Position numbers and translations under genes: made by a program. The notes beneath the pieces were generated by a model. It was not told where the DNA came from. It saw nothing but the letters and a program-made list of their open reading frames with translations, and searched no databases. This document shows positions 60,032 to 64,000 of a stretch of DNA of 64,000 nt, piece after piece; within the stretch, counting starts at the first letter, position 1; each line of letters begins with the position of its first letter. Source of the stretch: Nageia nagi (lineage: Eukaryota; Pinophyta); the NCBI GenBank assembly GCA_050084985.1, contig JBITNC010000001.1:107384001-107448000 (forward strand), written 5' to 3'.

Positions 60032-60050
60032 TGGCATGGCCGATGGGACC
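60032..60050 (+). promoter_or_regulatory. Element E primer-binding site
   Basis: TGGCATGGCCGATGGGACC lies three bases after the LTR end and is nearly identical to the site of element D. Confidence 0.7.
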
Positions 60051-61400
60051 TCCCTTGGTCTATTTAGTAAGGACCCTTTTCCCTGATTTATTAGTCTTAT
60101 TTTATTTTTTGATTTACTAGCAAAATACAAGGATTCCATTTCTACATAAGTATCTCCCATTTTTGTGAATTCAACATTTGCAAGTTTGTATATTTTGGTG
60201 GTATTTTATGTATTTATTTTCCATAGTGAGAAATACAAATGCATTTCTATAAATGCAACTACCTTTTTAAAATGTAGTCACATTTTTGGTCACGTTGGCT
60301 TCCCATGCTAAACAAGACCGCATTTCCTAAGAGTCACCACATTTGAGTGAGCACATTTCTGGGTCACCCTAGTGTTTGCCAAATGGGATTATGTTTATTT
60401 TGCAAGGTTCTTGAAAACTTAGGTACACAAATTCTCAAAATTTTTAAACTTTTTCATCTCTTGTATCATCACTTTTACTTTCTAAGTTTGTGTTTAGCTC
60501 AGATTTGCTTTTGGAGAGCTTAAAAGGAACTAGGCTTCTCCATGTACATGTATGCTTGATTGTTACACATAAAAATTCCTTTTAAAACTGAAATAGGATT
60601 CTATCATGCACTAAAAAGTGATTTAAGTGATCTAAGAAAGTTTGAAGGAGGAGATTAAAGAACATACACATTAAATCCTTACAATTTGAAGTATGCTCTC
60701 CCCTTACACTACAAAGTGATATTGGGTGATAAGAAGATGCTATAAGGAGGGAAAGAACCCCTTCATTTAATTCACATTTTCCCTTTTCAATTGTACACAC
60801 ACACAAGGGGATCCTTGGATTTCATTACCAAGGCTTGTTCTCTTCACTAACATGTAGACAAGTTTCTTGGATTTAATCAGCAAGAACCTAGGCTATGGTT
60901 GGCCAACTCACAAAGATAGTCTCCCCTATGTTTGTGATGGACCTCACTCATGAATTTAGTTAAAGTGATGGATAGCCTTAGCACTTTTATTATTCTAGGG
61001 AATAGTACTGATCATTTTCAACTCACTTATCTAGAATCATCTTAGGAAAAAAAATAGTTCAACATTGCAAACTAGTATTATAGGGTTGTTAGATGAAATT
61101 GCATACATCATATGAGATTGCTTGCATTGGTAATTGATTTGTTCTCTATTTATGATTGCCAATTTTTGAAAAATCTTGAAATTTGAAGTTAAATCAAATT
61201 TAAATTTAAATTATTTTTCTTAAGGTTTTCACTCTGATGAAATAATTCTAAAAATGTTGTCATGTTTTGATTTATGCATAAAATGCTAGCACATTTCTGC
61301 ATACTATTAAAATATGATCACATTTCCAAAATAAGGAGCTAAAAAAATTTTATATTTTGATTCCTCCATTCATGGTACAAACCAAAAAATAGGTTCTATA
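60051..61400. other. Element E leader, no gene seen
   Basis: Non-coding leader between the primer site and gag. The minus-strand ORFs at 60,806-60,582 and 61,577-61,350 have no recognisable domain. Confidence 0.5.
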
Positions 61401-61439
61401 GAACCCTAATAATCTAGAGCATTCTATTCTTGCTATGAC

Positions 61440-63135
61440 CCAAGCTATGAAGGATCTACACAAGAGGAATCCATGGAAGAGTTCAAACAATATGTGTTGG
61501 CTAATGCTAAAGCTATACTTAAAGTACTTAAAGCTAAATAAGTTGCCAACCAAGTAGGATATTTGGCTATTACACAACCTCCAACAAGCAATCTAACTCA
61601 CATTGAATGTTTTTGGGACACTCCAAATTTGTCTTCCATTCCCACCACATCCTTGCAAAATGGTATTATGGTGGATCCTAATTTTGACACAAACAATAGG
61701 AGGATAACTTGTATTGCTTCTTCCACCATTCCTATTTTGCCATAATCCATACCTTCTTCCTCTATACATTCATCCTACATACCATCAACCATAGTCACAA
61801 CTCAAGTTCAAAAATTTTCACACATTCCTATTCCTAAAAAGATCCCAATCATTCCATAGTCTACCATCTTGCAATCTCATACAAACCACATTCAAGCTGA
61901 CACCCAACCAATCCATACCTCTCATACATCCACCTTAATAATACCAAATAACTTTTCTCTACTTTACAATACACCAATAGATTAGATCCATTGCTAGCTT
62001 CTACCCAAGCTATTCTTGATAGATTGCAAAAGTTGGAGGTTGGTAACCAAGATCCAAACCATAACCAAACATATGAGCAATTGTGTAATGAACCCATTCA
62101 TCCTTTTGTAGCATATTATGTTTGGCCAAATAATTTTAAGCTTTCAAATTTTGATAAATTTTAAGTTAAAGAAGATCCAAAAGATCATTTGATAATGTTC
62201 AAATATTAGTGCTACTTGATTAATTATATTGATCCTTTAATGTTGAGAATATTCCCCATAACCTTAAGTGGAAAAGCCTTGGATTGGTACAATAGCTTGG
62301 TGAAACACTCTCTTCACACTTTTCAGCAATTGTAAAATCTATTTCTTAATCATTTTTCCATTAATATTAAAAGACAAACCACATTAAGTGATTTGAATAA
62401 TCTTAAATAATTTCTAGATGAACCAATTGCTGATTATGTGACTAGATGGAGAGCTATTGTTCATGAACTTACCTTTCCCATACCTAAAGCTGAATTGACA
62501 CACCTATTTTCAAAAATTTATGGAAATCATATTTCCAACACACTAAAATCAAACATTTACCTTTTTTTAAGAAGCTATTAGAATGGATAATAGATGTTAA
62601 TATGCAAAATGGTGATGTTAAGCTCTCCAATAAGCAAGATAATCAAAAGAGGAAGGGACCTTTTCCAACCCCTCATCAACCTCAAATAAATCAAGTTACA
62701 TTAAAGAAACCATCCATTGCATAATCACCACCACCTACCAACCCATATCCAATCCAAACCAAAGCTCAAGTGCAAGGTAACCAACCTAGACCAAGACCAC
62801 AAAGACCCAAGAAAGATTATACCCTACTCCTTGATTCACTTTCTAATATTTTTTGCAAAAATGTTTAAATGCATAAATTATTACATATCCTAACATTAGA
62901 CAAAAATATACAAATGTTCTAAAATTTATTTGGTATAGAGAAAATGATTATTGTGCTTTTCATAAAGTAAAAGGGCATCAAGCTGATAAGTGTCATCACT
63001 TTAAAAATGTGATTCAAGACTTGATTGAAAGGGGATTCCTTGTTATAGACAATCCACTTGAACCCCCTAATAAAAATTTAAATTTTTATAAGGATCTTCT
63101 TCCAAGGAAAAACCAAGTTGATGCAAACCAATGAA
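61440..63135 (+). pseudogene. Element E: gag remnant
   Basis: The plus strand reads LLASTQAILDRLQKLEVGNQ, then the capsid core DPKDHLIMFKYYCYLINYID, MLRIFPITLSGKALDWYNSL and FLDEPIADYVTRWRAIVHEL followed by TFPIPKAEL. This matches retrotransposon gag. The knuckle at about 62,935-63,000 reads WYRENDYCAFHKVKGHQADK followed by C (C-x2-H-x4-H-x4-C), with all four ligands. It continues with FKNVIQDLIERGFLVIDNP. Stops and frame changes are present. This copy shows what the knuckle looked like before decay in A, B and C. Confidence 0.83.
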
Positions 63136-64000
63136 TTATGTTAATAATCCTTATTTGTAAATTTTTGTTGGTATGATCCATGTTGTTACAAGAAACCAAA
63201 AGAAAACCCCTATAAGGAAAGACACCTCAATTTCAAATCAAGATCCAAGGCATAATGATTCAAGATGAACCCAAGGTGTAAGAGGTACTACTCATAATCA
63301 AAGCCTAAAGTGTCCCATTATCACAATCAAATCCAATATCACCCATCAATTGAAATCATTACTAACCAACATGTCCATTTTTGATTTACTTCAAACTTCC
63401 AAAGCTCATAGAGATGCACTTATGGAAGTCCTAAAATCCATTTAAGTACAAGCTTAAGATATAGAATCTTTTACTAATTTTATGGGTCATGTGCAATCTT
63501 GTGATTCAGGTACTATAACCTTTTATGAACATGAGACTATTGAGTAAGGACTTCTTGAACCCCACCCTTCTCTTTTCATTATTACTTTCATGGAAGGAAA
63601 AAATTTTAAAAGAGTTTTGATTGATAATGGTTCAAGTTTAAATATTATTTCTTCTTCATCTTTGAACCATCTTAACATACCTCAAAGTAGCCTATCCTCT
63701 TCCACCTTACAACTAAGGGCTTTCAATGATACTATTTCTACCATTATGGTAACTATAGTATTTCCCCTCAAGGTGGGACCAAGAACATTGCATACCTTAT
63801 TTCATGTCATTGAAGGAACCTTACAATATAATCTACTACTTGGAAGACCATGGATAGATGAAATGAAGTGTGTACCTTCTACATTGCATCAATGCATAAA
63901 ATTTATTCATGAATGCAAATTAACATGTGTCAAAGCTAATCTTGAACCATTTAAATATTGTAACTTTATTCATTCTTATGATGATTTTTTATCTTTTACT
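63136..64000 (+). pseudogene. Element E: gag C-terminal helix and protease, cut by window end
   Basis: After gag the plus strand gives SIFDLLQTSKAHRDALMEVL and DIESFTNFMGHVQS, the helix also found in element C. The protease follows with FKRVLIDNGSSLNIISSSSL (active-site loop), TLQLRAFNDTISTIMVTIVF, HVIEGTLQYNLLLGRPWIDE and MKCVPSTLHQCIKFIHE. The frame from about 63,590 to the window end is nearly free of stops, so this is the best preserved protease in the window. RT, RNase H and integrase lie beyond the edge. Confidence 0.85.

Overview
This window looks like nuclear DNA of a large-genome seed plant, possibly a gymnosperm. It is very AT-rich, has almost no intact long reading frames, and is mostly old, nested LTR retrotransposons. 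Three plant lineages are recognisable: Ty3/gypsy Tat-like elements (separate gag, protease and RT blocks, GPY-type integrase end, additional ORF), a Ty3/gypsy chromovirus-like element (primer site close to TGGTATCAGAGC) and Ty1/copia elements. Transitions dominate the decay, and CpG is scarce except in two small islands. No rRNA, tRNA, CRISPR or bacterial feature was seen.

Layout. 1-5.8 kb: minus-strand Tat-like element A (RNase H, RT, protease, gag, candidate LTR edge), running off the left end. 5.8-13 kb: AT-rich decayed repeats, including a second minus-strand gag remnant near 9.6 kb inside a GAT-rich tract. 13.2-16.2 kb: the most gene-like island, with a MITE-like inverted repeat, an unassigned ORF pair and one apparently intact small gene, an IDA-like (IDL) secreted peptide precursor on the minus strand at 15,530-15,850. 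17-24.6 kb: degenerate tandem arrays, a copia RNase H fragment, a 465-bp LTR with polypurine tract, and decayed coiled-coil reading frames. 26-28.97 kb: another decayed coiled-coil frame and a ~1.8-kb repeat (H1) that recurs at 44.8-47.1 kb (H2). 28.8-41.7 kb: minus-strand Tat-like element C with 5' LTR, gag, protease, RT, RNase H, integrase and a long extra reading frame after integrase. Its LTR interrupts the RT of a minus-strand copia element (41.7-43.26 kb). 43.3-44.4 kb: a diverged LTR of the C family with a very regular 79-bp array. 48.5-49.45 kb: a CpG-richer island with a possible isochorismatase-like fragment.

50-64 kb is a clear nest on the plus strand. A chromovirus-like element F (LTR end, primer site, gag, protease) was split by element D (51,874-56,596), which has two ~1.45-kb LTRs, a CTTAT target duplication, a gag with stops, and only the tail of integrase. 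F is cut again by element E (LTR 58,308-60,028, gag and protease running off the right end).

The elements are dead copies. Only the IDL gene looks potentially functional. The points most worth a second look are its histidine-rich peptide core, the extra ORF of element C, and LTR tandem arrays whose every unit carries a decayed TGACGTCA-type site.
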